64,000 bases of DNA. Origin: Carpediemonas membranifera (taxonomy: Eukaryota; Fornicata). Numbering within the stretch: position 1 is the stretch's first letter; the number at the start of each line of letters is the position of its first letter. Under the pieces are notes generated by a model that saw nothing but the letters and a program-made list of their open reading frames with translations, ran no database searches and had not been told where the DNA came from. A program made the position numbers and the translations under genes. This document shows positions 1 through 9,080 of this stretch, one piece after another. The DNA lies in contig JAHDYR010000005.1 of NCBI GenBank assembly GCA_019828565.1, positions 1,302,001 through 1,366,000 of the forward strand, read 5' to 3'.

Positions 1-22
1 GTCCGACCGTCGGGCCGGCAAC

Positions 23-1711
23 ATGTTCCTGAGGGACTCCTCAAAGCTTCGCAACTCGCGCGGCCAGCGCGACGTCCATGAAGTCGACAACAACGCCTCA
101 GATGACGCCGAGTCCGAGGACGAAGGTGACGTCTATGAGGTGGGGGCTGTTGAGATCGACAACGACCCCATCAACGTCCCGGCCACGATCAACGGTGTCC
201 AAATCAAGACGAAGTTCGATATCGGAGCCTGCGTCTCAGTCATCTCGGAGCCCGCACTAGCGAAGGTCCCGAATTACCAGCTCATCGACACCTCAGTCGA
301 GCTCTTCGGCGCCGGCGACGAGGTCATCTCCATCGGTAAGGCCGCAAAGGTCGACATCACTCTCCCGTCTATCGATGGCAAGACCGTGCAGGCCACCGCA
401 TTGCTGATGGTGATCCGCGCCAAACGCCGAAAGGTCCTGATCGGCCGCGACCTCCTCAGAAGGTTGGGCTACCTCATGAACGACAGACTGCTGATCCCGT
501 CATCCGCCACCATCTCCGACAACGACAATCTGCCTCCACACCCGTATCTCGACTCCTGCACAGATGAGATTGATGTTGATAACGAGTTGAAGAAGGTCCG
601 AATCCCTTACGATGACAATCCAGACCTCACTAAGTGGCTCGAAGGCTTCCTATACGAACGCCGCGAGCTCTTCGGCGAGCTGCCAGAGGACGGCAGCGAG
701 TTGCGTCCACACAAGATCACCCTGAAGCCTGGCGACCACAGGCTCCCGAAGGCAAGACCACGCCCCCTTAAGGGTTCCCAAGCGTCCAGCGCCGCCGCTG
801 AAATCGACAAGATGCTCCAACAAAAAGTCATCCGCCCAAGTGACTCGCCGTACTCATCCCCACACGTGATGGCGAAGAAGAAGAACGGTGAGGACAGGTT
901 CTGCGTCGCGTATAACGTTCTGAATGAAGCCACCGAAGACGATCGCTACCCGACACCAGATATCCGCTCCTTCGTCCATGAGGCAAGCGGCTGCTCACTC
1001 TTCGGCACGCTCGACCTCCGAAGCGGCTACTGGCAGCAACGTATGGACCCCGACAGCGTCTCACTCACCGCCTTCACTATCCCAGGCGGTCATTACGAGT
1101 TTCTTCGTACCCCCTTCGGGCTCAAGAATGCCCCGGCCAAGTTCCAGAGAGCGATGGACGAGGTGTTGGAAGACTGCAAGAGCTCCAAAGCCTACGTCGA
1201 CGATATCTTCACTTACTCGCACACGGAGGAAGAGTTCAAGAGCGCCATCACGGATCTCTTCGATCATCTACTGGCGGCCAACGTCAGACTGAAGGCCGAC
1301 AAGTGTGCCCTCGGCCTCTCCGAGGTTGAGGTGTGCGGCTTCATCGTTAACGAGATGGGCAGATCCGTTGCCCCCGCTCGAGTCCAGGCCATCCGCGACC
1401 TCTTTCCTCCGACCACCACGTCGGAACTCCGTCGATCCCTCGGCAAGTTCAACTACTTGTCGAATTACATTCCCCATCTCGCCGACGCCGCAGCACCTCT
1501 CAACCGGCTGCTTAAGGGCTCTCCGGGGAAGTCGTCCCCCGTGGCCTGGGGCGCCGAGCAGGACGCCGCTTTCGCTAAGCTAAACTATGAAAGATCTGGT
1601 CACCGAACACACGGCGCTCGCCCTCCCAGACTTAGACAAGCCCTGGACCTTGGAGACCGATGCCTCCTCAGTAGCGATCGGCGGGGTCCTCTGGCAGGGC
1701 GAAGGAGTTGA
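23..1711 (+). CDS. gypsy-1 pol, protease and reverse transcriptase part
   Basis: The first part of a polyprotein that copies element RNA into DNA. The retropepsin motif is DIGACVSVI (residues about 67-75). The RT runs over roughly residues 240-450 with the catalytic YVDD-type box (KAYVDDIF) and the TPFGLKNAP motif. The frame is open upstream of the ATG at 23, so this ATG need not be the true start; gag may be fused or just outside the window. Useful coding ends near 1585: beyond that the RNase H continues one frame over, and residues 520-562 here are out of frame. The break sits at a short A-run (CTAAAC); removing one A restores a continuous polyprotein, so a mutation or sequencing error is likelier than programmed shifting. 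Confidence 0.85.
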   Translation: MFLRDSSKLRNSRGQRDVHEVDNNASDDAESEDEGDVYEVGAVEIDNDPINVPATINGVQIKTKFDIGACVSVISEPALAKVPNYQLIDTSVELFGAGDEVISIGKAAKVDITLPSIDGKTVQATALLMVIRAKRRKVLIGRDLLRRLGYLMNDRLLIPSSATISDNDNLPPHPYLDSCTDEIDVDNELKKVRIPYDDNPDLTKWLEGFLYERRELFGELPEDGSELRPHKITLKPGDHRLPKARPRPLKGSQASSAAAEIDKMLQQKVIRPSDSPYSSPHVMAKKKNGEDRFCVAYNVLNEATEDDRYPTPDIRSFVHEASGCSLFGTLDLRSGYWQQRMDPDSVSLTAFTIPGGHYEFLRTPFGLKNAPAKFQRAMDEVLEDCKSSKAYVDDIFTYSHTEEEFKSAITDLFDHLLAANVRLKADKCALGLSEVEVCGFIVNEMGRSVAPARVQAIRDLFPPTTTSELRRSLGKFNYLSNYIPHLADAAAPLNRLLKGSPGKSSPVAWGAEQDAAFAKLNYERSGHRTHGARPPRLRQALDLGDRCLLSSDRRGPLAGRRS

Positions 1712-3389
1712 GAAGGTTCCCCTCGCCTTTTATTCCAAGACCTTGGACGAGACTCAGCAAAGGTGGTCGACCGTCGAACAGGAGCTTTACGCGATCATCC
1801 ACTGTGTAACTCGACCGGAGTTCTCAGCCCTCCTTAAGATTAAGCCGTTCTCTCTCAGAACCGATCACCGGAACCTTATTTGGCTCCTGAGAAAGACGGA
1901 CGAGGAGGGCACGAAAAAGCTTACTCGCTGGCGCCTGACAATGACCGAATACCCCTACTCCATCGCCCACATCAAGGGCGTCCACAATGTCGTCGCCGAC
2001 TCGCTGTCCCGTCCTAGCAGCGTCCCAGAGGACCGAGACGACCTCAAGGCCGCTATCGAACAGGTCTCCAGTTCTCACCGTCACCTCATCAACCAGGCCC
2101 ACGCCGGTGCACAGGGCCACGTCAGCGTCGCTCAGACGATGGAAAATCTCCGCAACGCCGGGCAGTCTTGGCCCGACATGAAATCGGACGTCCGGGAGAC
2201 CCTCAGAAGTTGCGCCGTCTGCCAGAAGGTTAGACCCCCTGCCCGCGAGAAGACGAAGTGGCACTCCACGCAGCGACTCAAGCCCTTCGAGACGGTCCAG
2301 CTTGACACAATAGGCCCCCTTCCGGAAGAGGCCGGCATGTCCTACATCATCACGATCGTGGATGTCTTCTCCAAGTTCACGATCCTCCGTCCGGTCGCTA
2401 CTACAAAGGCCGAAGAGGCTGCAGCAGCGATGCTGGATGTGTGGTCCACGTTCGGAGTCCCAAAGGAGATTCAAACCGACCAGGGCACTCAATTCCGTAA
2501 CGCCCTCATTGCCGAGTGTAACGCCATCATCAGTCTTCAGCACAGGTTCTCAACCCCTTACCATCCGGCCAGCAACGGAGTCGTTGAACGACTCAACGGC
2601 ACGATCATGTCTCGCATGAGAGCGCTCCTCCTAGACGCAGAGGACGGCAACTGGCCCGCCTATTTACCGCTCGCTCAACACGTCATCAACTCTACCCGCC
2701 ACGCCACCACCGGTCGCTCCCCTTTCGAACTGCTGTTCGGCAAAGAATCGACGCTACGGGTCGCCCCGATCGCTCTGGCAAACGCCACGAAGAGCTGCAC
2801 CCCTGGGAGCGTTGATGAAGGTGAGATTGTCCGCTTCCAGGAGGACGTAGCCGCTCTACAAGCCCTCGCCCGCGTCAAGATTCGCGCGTACGAGGCGCGC
2901 AAGGCCAAGGCCACAGCAGACACTCATGCGTGGGAGAGAGAACAATACGTTCTCCTGCGCTACCCGGGCAAGCCCCCGGCTAAGATCTACACCCCCCTGC
3001 GCGGACCCTTCCGCATGGAGGGGAAGGGCGAACACCCGAACACCTACCGCGTCCGTGACCTCGTCACAAGATGCGTCAGCACGGTCCACGCCGACAGAAT
3101 GGTCCGATTCGAGACCGATTTATCCGACACCGAGCTCGAGCGGATCGCCGCTTTCGAGCAAGGCGAACAGCCCGTCAAGGAGATCGTCGGTCACAAGAAG
3201 AAGAAGAACGGCTCATTGGAGCTCCTCATCCGTTGGGAAGGCCTCACACCCGACGAAGACTCCTATGTACCCTATAACCGGTACTATGACCAGCTAGCGG
3301 CTCTCGATGATTACCTCGTCGCTCATCCAGAGCATGAAGCCGCGTTCGCCGCCGCCAAGAAGAAGTTCCGCAGTTCCGGGCACCGTTAA
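1587..3389 (+). CDS. gypsy-1 pol, RNase H, integrase and chromodomain part
   Basis: The second part of the pol polyprotein. RNase H begins with LETDASSVAIGG. The integrase has a HH-CC zinc domain (HAGAQGH ... CAVC) and a DDE core: VQLDTIGPLP, IQTDQGTQFRN and NGVVERLNGT. The C-terminus (about residues 520-590) is a chromodomain (VKEIVGH ... LLIRWEGLTPDEDSY), which in this family steers integration to chromatin. The ATG at 1587 is only the first ATG after the frame break; the protein is normally joined to the upstream RT. It ends with TAA, 11 bases before the purine tract. Confidence 0.87.
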   Translation: MKDLVTEHTALALPDLDKPWTLETDASSVAIGGVLWQGEGVEKVPLAFYSKTLDETQQRWSTVEQELYAIIHCVTRPEFSALLKIKPFSLRTDHRNLIWLLRKTDEEGTKKLTRWRLTMTEYPYSIAHIKGVHNVVADSLSRPSSVPEDRDDLKAAIEQVSSSHRHLINQAHAGAQGHVSVAQTMENLRNAGQSWPDMKSDVRETLRSCAVCQKVRPPAREKTKWHSTQRLKPFETVQLDTIGPLPEEAGMSYIITIVDVFSKFTILRPVATTKAEEAAAAMLDVWSTFGVPKEIQTDQGTQFRNALIAECNAIISLQHRFSTPYHPASNGVVERLNGTIMSRMRALLLDAEDGNWPAYLPLAQHVINSTRHATTGRSPFELLFGKESTLRVAPIALANATKSCTPGSVDEGEIVRFQEDVAALQALARVKIRAYEARKAKATADTHAWEREQYVLLRYPGKPPAKIYTPLRGPFRMEGKGEHPNTYRVRDLVTRCVSTVHADRMVRFETDLSDTELERIAAFEQGEQPVKEIVGHKKKKNGSLELLIRWEGLTPDEDSYVPYNRYYDQLAALDDYLVAHPEHEAAFAAAKKKFRSSGHR

Positions 3390-3409
3390 TGCGTCCGCAT
3401 GGGGGGAAG

Positions 3410-3464
3410 TGTGACCCTAAACTGCGGGAGTTGGTTGCATAAAACTCATTCGTAACACGGCACA
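3410..3464 (+). repeat. putative 3' LTR of gypsy-1 (about 55 bp)
   Basis: It starts with TG just after the purine tract GGGGGGAAG and ends with CA where recognisable antisense DIRS RNase H coding begins. No second copy is in the window because the left end is cut off, so the boundary is inferred. The short length agrees with the 93-bp and about 67-bp LTRs of the other two gypsy elements here. Confidence 0.5.
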
Positions 3465-4490
3465 CTGGATTCGCTCGAGGACTGAACGCGGGGTCGACCA
3501 CTCGAGCTTCATGAACCGGCTCAGCCTGTCCGGCTCCACGTTGAGGTGTCCTGCGATGTGAAGACATCGAGCCACGAGGTTTCGGCTGTCGAGGTGTTGT
3601 TGCAGCTCGTGGAGTAGGCTCATGACTGTCTGGTCTGCTCTTGTCGATCCGCCCTTGTTGACCCACGAGACTACGGCCGAGTTGTCGCAGAAAACTGTCA
3701 GGGTGCGCACCTGCGGCTGTGGAGAGATGAGTTCGACGCCCCGAACGACTGCGAAAAGCTCCTTTGTGCAGATGTGGGCGTTCACTATGTGCGGGGGGAA
3801 GTGCCCATGCGCCGATCTGTTGTTCTCTCCGAGGTATACTCTGGCCCCCAGCCGAAGCTGGATGCGTCGGACGCCACTGTCATCTCCAGGGGAGCCTGTC
3901 ATGTCCCAGAGGGCCCTGAGCTCGATAAATGACTTGGCTGGGCGCTGCTGCAGCAGTGAGACCACTGGGCGAGCTCTTGCTTGAGGGCTGCATCCAAAGG
4001 TACTCTGCCTCTCGGCTGTCTTGCTTGCAACGGCCGCAGCTTGAGCTGTGCTGCATGCGCTGCGGAAGCGAAGAAGGAGAGACGCCCTAGGATCTTGGAG
4101 TAGTCGACGGCGCTGATGGAGTCGCTCTCCAACGCGGATATCAACGTCTGCTGATACTTGCGCGCCTTGTCGCTGGAAAGGCGCACTGAAGTGTTCTCCG
4201 TATTGATGAGGAGGCCGAGGTACTCCAAGCAGCGTGTAGGCTGAAGAATACACTTGTCCAGCCCCGGAATGAGGCCGAGGGAGCGCATGAGCTCGAGGGC
4301 CTCGTGTGTTGCCCATGCCAGGTGCTCCTTGCGCGCAGACGATAGGAGGAAGTCGTCTAGATACACGCAAACGTGGATCTGGAGGCGCCTGGCGATGATC
4401 TTTGCGGCCTGGATGGTTATTGTCTGAAAGTAGAACGGAGCCGCGGTTCAACCGAAGGGGAGTCCAGTGTAGCAGAATGCCTCGCCCTCC
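3465..4490 (-). pseudogene. DIRS/Ngaro-type RT-RNase H relic
   Basis: Read leftward this encodes the middle of a DIRS-type polyprotein: GLPFG, an in-frame TGA where the paralogues have W, TAAPFYFQ, the catalytic box VYLDDFLL, then after a frame break the RNase H motifs FCDNSAVVSWVNKGGS and HIAGHLNVEPDRLSR. The 5' part of RT is cut off at 4490-4493 by the left TIR of CATG-1, and the 3' part is cut by gypsy-1. The TGG-to-TGA change and both truncations make it a dead fragment. It is closest in layout to the DIRS copies at 28-57 kb. Confidence 0.82.
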
Positions 4491-4493
4491 ATA

Positions 4494-4564
4494 CTGTCAA
4501 CATCCCTAGATTATCTTTGCTAAACCCTAGATTATCTTCGACCTCAAAAAGCTAGATAATCTAC
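4494..4564 (+). repeat. left terminal inverted repeat of CATG-1 (71 bp)
   Basis: It begins CTGTCAACATCCCTAG and is matched in reverse complement at 23731-23801 with one mismatch. The repeat itself holds CTAGATTATC twice and then the inverted form GATAATCTA, that is, a subterminal palindrome of the kind bound by transposases. Confidence 0.85.
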
Positions 4565-5097
4565 GGTTGCAAGAAAAAATGAACTCGACGATGAGCCGGA
4601 GCTGGATCTTCAAAGTGGTATGGTAGTACTTGGCTATACCTAAGCAATACGCATGCGCAGTATCAAACTTTAAATCCTGCTAGAAAAAAGTAACATAGGG
4701 ACAATTTGGAATTGAGAGTTGAGACTCAAAAAACGGGCAGGGGGGAGGAAATGGTCCATAAGTACGCCTTATGGGTCGCTTCCTCCCTCTGCCCCTTTTT
4801 TTATCGCAAAATCGATTTGCCGGATTTGACACATGTTTGATGTGATCAAAATGGATTTGATAGACATGGGTCCAGATCATGCAGTTGGCCATCCTGAAGC
4901 GCTAGGGCGGTCTGCAGACCGCAGCAATGCCTCTGCTGAATGCCCTTCGCCTGACGGACAGGACGCGCGTTGACTCTAAAGGACTGCATGTTTCGGCATT
5001 AAAAGAAGGTGTGGAATACAACGGAGTCATCGCCGAACCGCTCCGACCAAGTCGGTTATTAGGACATCGCGTTCAGACGCCCTCTGCAATTACCAAG
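4565..5097. other. left subterminal region of CATG-1, no convincing gene
   Basis: Contains AT-rich sequence, the hairpin described separately (4735-4794) and about 300 bases without a reading frame that looks coding. The 73-codon frame at 4927-5148 shows no conserved features. Confidence 0.5.
4735..4794 (+). other. conserved stem-loop copy 1, possible small RNA
   Basis: The long stem GGGCAGGGGGGAGGAA pairs with TTCCTCCCTCTGCCC, with an inner stem CCATAAG/CTTATGG. It is followed by a run of T and by CGATTTGCCGGATTTGACAC. A second copy lies at 58601-58661 with the same 3' flank. Between copies one outer pair changes G-C to A-T and one inner pair A-T to G-C, so pairing is kept. A T-run behind a stem fits an RNA polymerase III end, but a MITE is equally possible. 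Confidence 0.5.
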
Positions 5098-5388
5098 TCA
5101 ATAGATGGGAGTCGACCTGATCAGCACGTCATTCGGGGTCTCAGGTGACCCTATAGCTGAGCTTGGCTGGGCTCTGCTGCGGCCATGGGCCGCTAGTATA
5201 TGTCTCTTATCAGCGTGGTGAAGATCAGGAACACGATGTAGGATCGCTTGCAAAAGCATAGCCGGATCCATCTCGCCACCGTCACCACGGTACCTCGCGA
5301 TGTACTCCTGCAGCTTCGGAATCATCCTCAGTAGCGCTTCAAACATCATGCTGGCGTATCCTGCTGAATCCTTCACCCCAGAGCTCAT
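5098..5388 (-). pseudogene. truncated copy of the HEPN-like gene
   Basis: The first 64 codons are identical to the intact gene at 6185-6619. The copy then leaves the duplicated segment at about 5196, before the RNSICH motif, and runs into unrelated sequence. It is the truncated product of the partial tandem duplication. Confidence 0.6.
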
Positions 5389-5897
5389 ATCGGTTTCTTC
5401 AGAACGAAATTCTAAAGAAATGTTCGGTGGTAAGTGAGATCACTGCGCATCTAGAGACAGCAGAAACGTAACCTACAGCCCATATTGATGTGGGCTGGTC
5501 TTATCCGGATGTCCAAGGACCTTGATTCGCTCTGGGGTAGTCCCCCCATGACCGTCAGGCACGCGAACCGCATCCTGCACGAAGCGGGGATGCAGAGTCT
5601 GAAAAGACCCATCTCTCTGTCCGATCTGGATACCCCTGACGACAGATGGAATGACTGAAGCTGTAAACATATCCATTGACTCTGAATCTTTTATTTCTCC
5701 ATCTGCGAGTTAAGCCAGGCCACTGCCTTTCCCGTCAAATATACCTTACGTGTGTCGTGCGCCTTCTTTGTTGCTCTTGCGGCTGAAGCATCAACAGTGG
5801 CCTGCTTCAACAAATCTCGGCAGCTAGACTTCGGCGTCTTGGTGCCACGCCGCGTGCAGGCCCACTCTCTATCGTCCACGGACTCACCACACACAAC
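5196..5897 (+). repeat. direct duplication, copy 1 (about 700 bp)
   Basis: Nearly identical to 6427-7130, offset about 1231 bp. It covers the 3' part of the zinc-knuckle gene, the small 67-codon gene and the 5' part of the HEPN-like gene. The two copies differ mainly in homopolymer length (for example four against five A, four against five G). Confidence 0.85.
5473..5676 (-). CDS. small unknown protein (67 aa)
   Basis: I do not recognise this protein. It starts MDMFTASVIPSVV, 15 nt behind the stop of the zinc-knuckle gene, and ends with TAG. The sequence looks like a real, mildly basic protein (TTPERIKVLGHPDK). The duplicate at 6682-6909 has one extra base in each of two homopolymers and so reads differently after residue 28; copy 1 is the more plausible reading. 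In copy 2 this gene follows the upstream one in the same frame across a single TAA, so the two might form one product if that stop were an error. Confidence 0.45.
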   Translation of the reverse strand: MDMFTASVIPSVVRGIQIGQRDGSFQTLHPRFVQDAVRVPDGHGGTTPERIKVLGHPDKTSPHQYGL

Positions 5898-6155
5898 GCA
5901 TGACCCTGCGAATACGGTCGGTGGCTTCTCCTTCAGCTTCTGTCGAAGCAGATCGCACATCGCGGTCTTGACGACGCGTCGAGACAATTCATGCGTGCGC
6001 AGGGTACTAACAGGCTCAACCAACAGCTCTGTCTGAGTAGACGCCTCCTCTAGGTCTCGCACAGTCTGAGTCTCTGCATGCTCACCCTGTGGCGAAAACT
6101 GCTGGCATTTTCCCACCATCCTCGGCTTATCAGGATCAGGACCCAGCGCAGTCAT
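5691..6155 (-). CDS. unknown protein with cysteine cluster (154 aa)
   Basis: Complete frame of 154 codons. The N-terminal half is acidic and Thr/Gln-rich (TQTVRDLEEASTQTELL). The C-terminal half has a putative zinc-binding set CVVCGESVDDREWAC followed by SSC, then a basic helical tail ending LNSQMEK. No family is recognised. It lies first in a compact leftward series (this gene, the 67-aa gene, then the HEPN-like gene), which suggests one transcription unit. The C-terminal half is repeated at 6925-7137 by the partial tandem duplication. Confidence 0.55.
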   Translation of the reverse strand: MTALGPDPDKPRMVGKCQQFSPQGEHAETQTVRDLEEASTQTELLVEPVSTLRTHELSRRVVKTAMCDLLRQKLKEKPPTVFAGSCVVCGESVDDREWACTRRGTKTPKSSCRDLLKQATVDASAARATKKAHDTRKVYLTGKAVAWLNSQMEK

Positions 6156-6184
6156 GTAAACAGGTACCTCAACCCGCTTCTCGA

Positions 6185-6619
6185 CTATCCTGACAGGCTG
6201 GGAGTCCCTGCGGGAAGGGGCTTGCGGGTGAACTCGCGTCCTGGTCGGCCCCCGTTCGCCTCGTTGTGCAGAGCCTCCATGAAGGCATTGAAGCCGTCAT
6301 CACGGCCCACCTTCTGCGTCACAAACGACATGACGCATGTGACCGACATCTCAAAGGATGCAAAATCGGCAGCACTGGAAACATCGCGATTGTGGCAGAT
6401 TGAGTTTCGAGCTGCCAACAGCTCGCGTATATGTCTCTTATCAGCGTGGTGAAGATCAGGAACACGATGTAGGATCGCTTGCAAAAGCATAGCCGGATCC
6501 ATCTCGCCACCGTCACCACGGTACCTCGCGATGTACTCCTGCAGCTTCGGAATCATCCTCAGTAGCGCTTCAAACATCATGCTGGCGTATCCTGCTGAAT
6601 CCTTCACCCCAGAGCTCAT
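6185..6619 (-). CDS. HEPN-like small protein (144 aa)
   Basis: A complete, mostly helical frame starting MSSGVKDSAGYASMMF. Residues about 90-95 read RNSICH within ELLAARNSICHN, which fits the RX4-6H signature of HEPN-fold proteins; many of these are RNases, others only bind. Nothing else proves activity, and short motifs occur by chance. The N-terminal 64 residues recur in the truncated duplicate at 5098-5388. It ends 29 bp before the start of the zinc-knuckle gene of the next repeat unit. Alternative: a plain helical adaptor protein. Confidence 0.45.
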   Translation of the reverse strand: MSSGVKDSAGYASMMFEALLRMIPKLQEYIARYRGDGGEMDPAMLLQAILHRVPDLHHADKRHIRELLAARNSICHNRDVSSAADFASFEMSVTCVMSFVTQKVGRDDGFNAFMEALHNEANGGRPGREFTRKPLPAGTPSLSG

Positions 6620-7130
6620 ATCGGTTTCTTCAGAACGAAATTCTAAAGAAATGTTCGGTGGTAAGTGAGATCACTGCGCATCTAGAGACAGCAGAAACGT
6701 AACCTACAGCCCATATTGATGTGGGCTGGTCTTATCCGGATGTCCAAGGACCTTGATTCGCTCTGGGGTAGTCCCCCCATGACCGTCAGGCACGCGAACC
6801 GCATCCTGCACGAAGCGGGGGATGCAGAGTCTGAAAAAGACCCATCTCTCTGTCCGATCTGGATACCCCTGACGATAGATGGAATGAATGAAGCTGTAAA
6901 CATATCCATTGACTCTGAATCTTTTTATTTCTCCATCTGCGAGTTAAGCCAGGCCACTGCCTTTCCCGTCAGATATACCTTACGTGTGTCGTGCACCTTC
7001 TTTGTTGCTCTTGCGGCTGAAGCATCAACAGTGGCCTGCTTCAACAAATCTCGGCAGCTAGACTTCGGCGTCTTGGTGCCACGCCGCGTGCAGGCCCACT
7101 CTCTATCGTCCACGGACCCACCGCACACGG
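6427..7130 (+). repeat. direct duplication, copy 2 (about 700 bp)
   Basis: Partner of 5196-5897. The unique 530 bp between the copies carries the N-terminal half of the zinc-knuckle gene and the C-terminal half of the HEPN-like gene, so each gene survives intact only once. Confidence 0.85.
6682..6909 (-). pseudogene. duplicate of the 67-aa gene with shifted frame
   Basis: The first 28 residues match the gene at 5473-5676. One extra base in a T-run and one in a C-run then shift the frame and lengthen the product to 75 codons without recognisable content. Either a decayed copy or a homopolymer sequencing artefact. Confidence 0.5.
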
Positions 7131-7137
7131 CATTCAT
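6925..7137 (-). pseudogene. C-terminal fragment of the zinc-knuckle gene
   Basis: Repeats the last 65 residues of the gene at 5691-6155, including the cysteine cluster (GGSVDDREWAC). The N-terminal half is replaced at the duplication boundary. Confidence 0.6.
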
Positions 7138-7148
7138 GATTCCAAGGT

Positions 7149-8700
7149 CTAATTATTTACTCGATTTATTCCGGCACCTCGTTGAGCAGGGAAATAGTGC
7201 ACTTTCAGGCGAGCATATCTCACTCTAGACACGCTGCACTTGACCACCTTAGCCACGCCATCGCAGTCACCCACAACATCATACCACTGCCCTTCTGTGT
7301 CGCATAATGCGTACACACGCTCATATGTCTGATAGACAGCTGTTGCCTCAAAGGGCATATCTAGCGTACAATCGTCCTCGCAAATATGGGTGCAACCAGG
7401 AGACACCCAAATCAGCCGCCAGGGGAAAAAAACAACACCGCCTTTACATTCAAAGGGAATGCAATCGGCGTTGCTGTGAGGCATTTCTCGCGCTGCTGGT
7501 ATTCAGGCAGTAGGCCAGACTGGGCGATATGTTGGGGAACCACACCGGCGAACAGGAGTTGACTGCCGCTGAGGGAAGACGTTGCAGCGACAGTCTGCCA
7601 TGAGCTGGTCGACCCTGAACGGCAGCTTTTCGAAGCCCCGTATACATCTATCGCGTCCAAGTCCCAGCTTATAGTGGCGGTTGAAATCGCTGATTACCTG
7701 CTGATCGCCCGCGGAGAGGATAACTGTCCCCCCTCCATACATGATCCGATCAGGGATGAAGCCAGTGGGCACAGCGACTGGGTGGAAGACGTATCTTCTC
7801 AGATCGTCATGAACTGTGAAGCATGCACCGTTTCCAGCCATGACAGTACCGACTGGGGTGAGGATGAACCTGCGACAAGCCTGCTCCGACACATCGATCA
7901 CCATCCTGTTCTTCTCCCAGGGGGCAGACTGGCCTCGAGCTCGGCGATATTAGGGCAGCTGGTGAAGGTGAGGCGGGTCGCATTCCAGTGCCAGTCCAAG
8001 CTCCATGCCCACAGACCCTTAGGTGTCCTGGTAAGATGGCTGAAATTGCAACTGTAGACCTCGAGGGGCCCTGGGCATCCTGGCTCTAATGAAGATGGCG
8101 AGGTTGTCTGGACGAAGCATGAATAGACGGCCCATGTACATGCGGTGATGGTAGTGTGTGTTGCCATTTGAGAATTGGTAGTACTCGCCGTCCTTCTCGG
8201 CGACGTTCAGTGTGAAGAAGAACTTGCGGCAGAGGAACCAGAGACACTTGCCCTCGGGGGGCGAGAGCATTTCGGATGAGGTCCTGGAGGTCTGGGTTGG
8301 CCCCTCCACCCATAAGACACGCCCACACCGCGCCCTGGTTCAGTGTGTGCATGGCTGCCGGGAGCTCATCGCCAGGCGAGAGCTCGACGTTCATGGACAG
8401 CGGGGGTCCGTCTGCGAGGATCGAGCGGGCGTGATCTAGGAGGACTTGTGCGGTTGGTTCAAGCGGGGGATCTTGGAGAGCGTGGCGAGGAGGGATTCGA
8501 GAGAAGGGGCGCTCGCTGGTGCAGTAGTGCTCTCTGCGTTGTGGAACGCGGGCATCTCCTCGCCAAAAATGCCTGGTGTTGGCGCATTGGAGCAAGGATG
8601 GTACGTCCCCGGAGATACGGGCTGCTACAACTAGCGAGGCGCGGAATACGGAGATAAGGGCTTCTTTGATGGCTGATGGGGAGGAACTAGCACTGCTCAT
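7149..8700 (-). CDS. long unknown protein (about 515 aa, broken by homopolymer shifts)
   Basis: Read leftward from ATG at 8700, protein-like sequence continues through several frames: MSSASSSPSAIKEALI, then WFLCRKFFFTLNVAEK, WSLDWHWNATRLTF, VMAGNGACFTVHDDL, and a Cys/aromatic end (SPGCTHICEDDCTLDM ... ARLKVHYF) stopping at 7149. Each change of frame falls at a G/C or T run (for example G6 at 8256-8261, GGGG near 8064, GGGGG near 7920, T6 near 7430), and changing one base each time joins them. I infer one gene with sequencing errors, or a recent pseudogene. No known domain is recognised. It lies head-to-tail with the small-gene cluster and may be in the same leftward unit. Confidence 0.5.
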
Positions 8701-8709
8701 CGATTCCAG

Positions 8710-8865
8710 CGCTCAGTTCGGTGGCGACTTGTTCTCGTTCTTAAACTGCTCAATGAGAAAGGATGACAGCAGAAACGACGTCCTGGAGGACGTCCTGGTG
8801 TTGGGAGGGGGTGTTCTTGAGCACGTGATAGTGGACGGCCTTGTTGGTGGGCGCGGCCCATGAGA
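8710..8865 (-). CDS. possible short gene upstream of the long unknown gene
   Basis: Leftward, a protein-like stretch TNKAVHYHVLKNTPSQHQD is followed after a one-base shift by LIEQFKNENKSPPN and a stop at about 8710, just before the ATG at 8700. Its 5' side runs into a palindromic repeat (8866-8940), which may have cut it. Function unknown. Confidence 0.3.
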
Positions 8866-8940
8866 AGCACCAGCGCAAGTAAAGCATTTTGCAATATATT
8901 ACTTGCGTTTGCGCTGTCGTTCTCCGGGCGCACTTCCCCG
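8866..8940. repeat. palindromic repeat, hairpin family A, copy 1
   Basis: ACCAGCGCAAGTA and TACTTGCGTTTGCGCT form an imperfect hairpin around TTTTGCAATA. The same arms and loop recur at 49559-49646 in CATG-3. A MITE or a structured element. Confidence 0.55.
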
Positions 8941-9080
8941 GCCGCTCTTTGACACGGACATTGCCGTGGGGCCTCCTCCTCGTAGCTGTTTCCTCCCCGG
9001 GTTCTGTAAATGGTGTGTTTTGATTCATCTGTCCCTTTGTTTGTCTCGGCGTTGAACTTTGAAAGCAATAAATGGCTACG

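Larger units (their letters stand above)
1..3464 (+). mobile_element. Ty3/gypsy retrotransposon 1 (chromodomain type), 3' part
   Basis: The order protease, reverse transcriptase, RNase H, integrase, chromodomain is that of a Ty3/gypsy chromovirus-type retrotransposon. The gag region and 5' LTR lie left of the window, and the reading frame is open to its first bases. The 3' end is marked by a purine tract (GGGGGGAAG, 3401-3409) followed by a putative short LTR. Behind it the sequence is an antisense DIRS RNase H gene, so this element inserted into an older DIRS copy. Confidence 0.88.

Noticed and set aside
1560-1600. Programmed frameshift between RT and RNase H in gypsy-1
   Set aside because: The position is unusual and one base removed from an A-run restores the frame, as at many other runs here.
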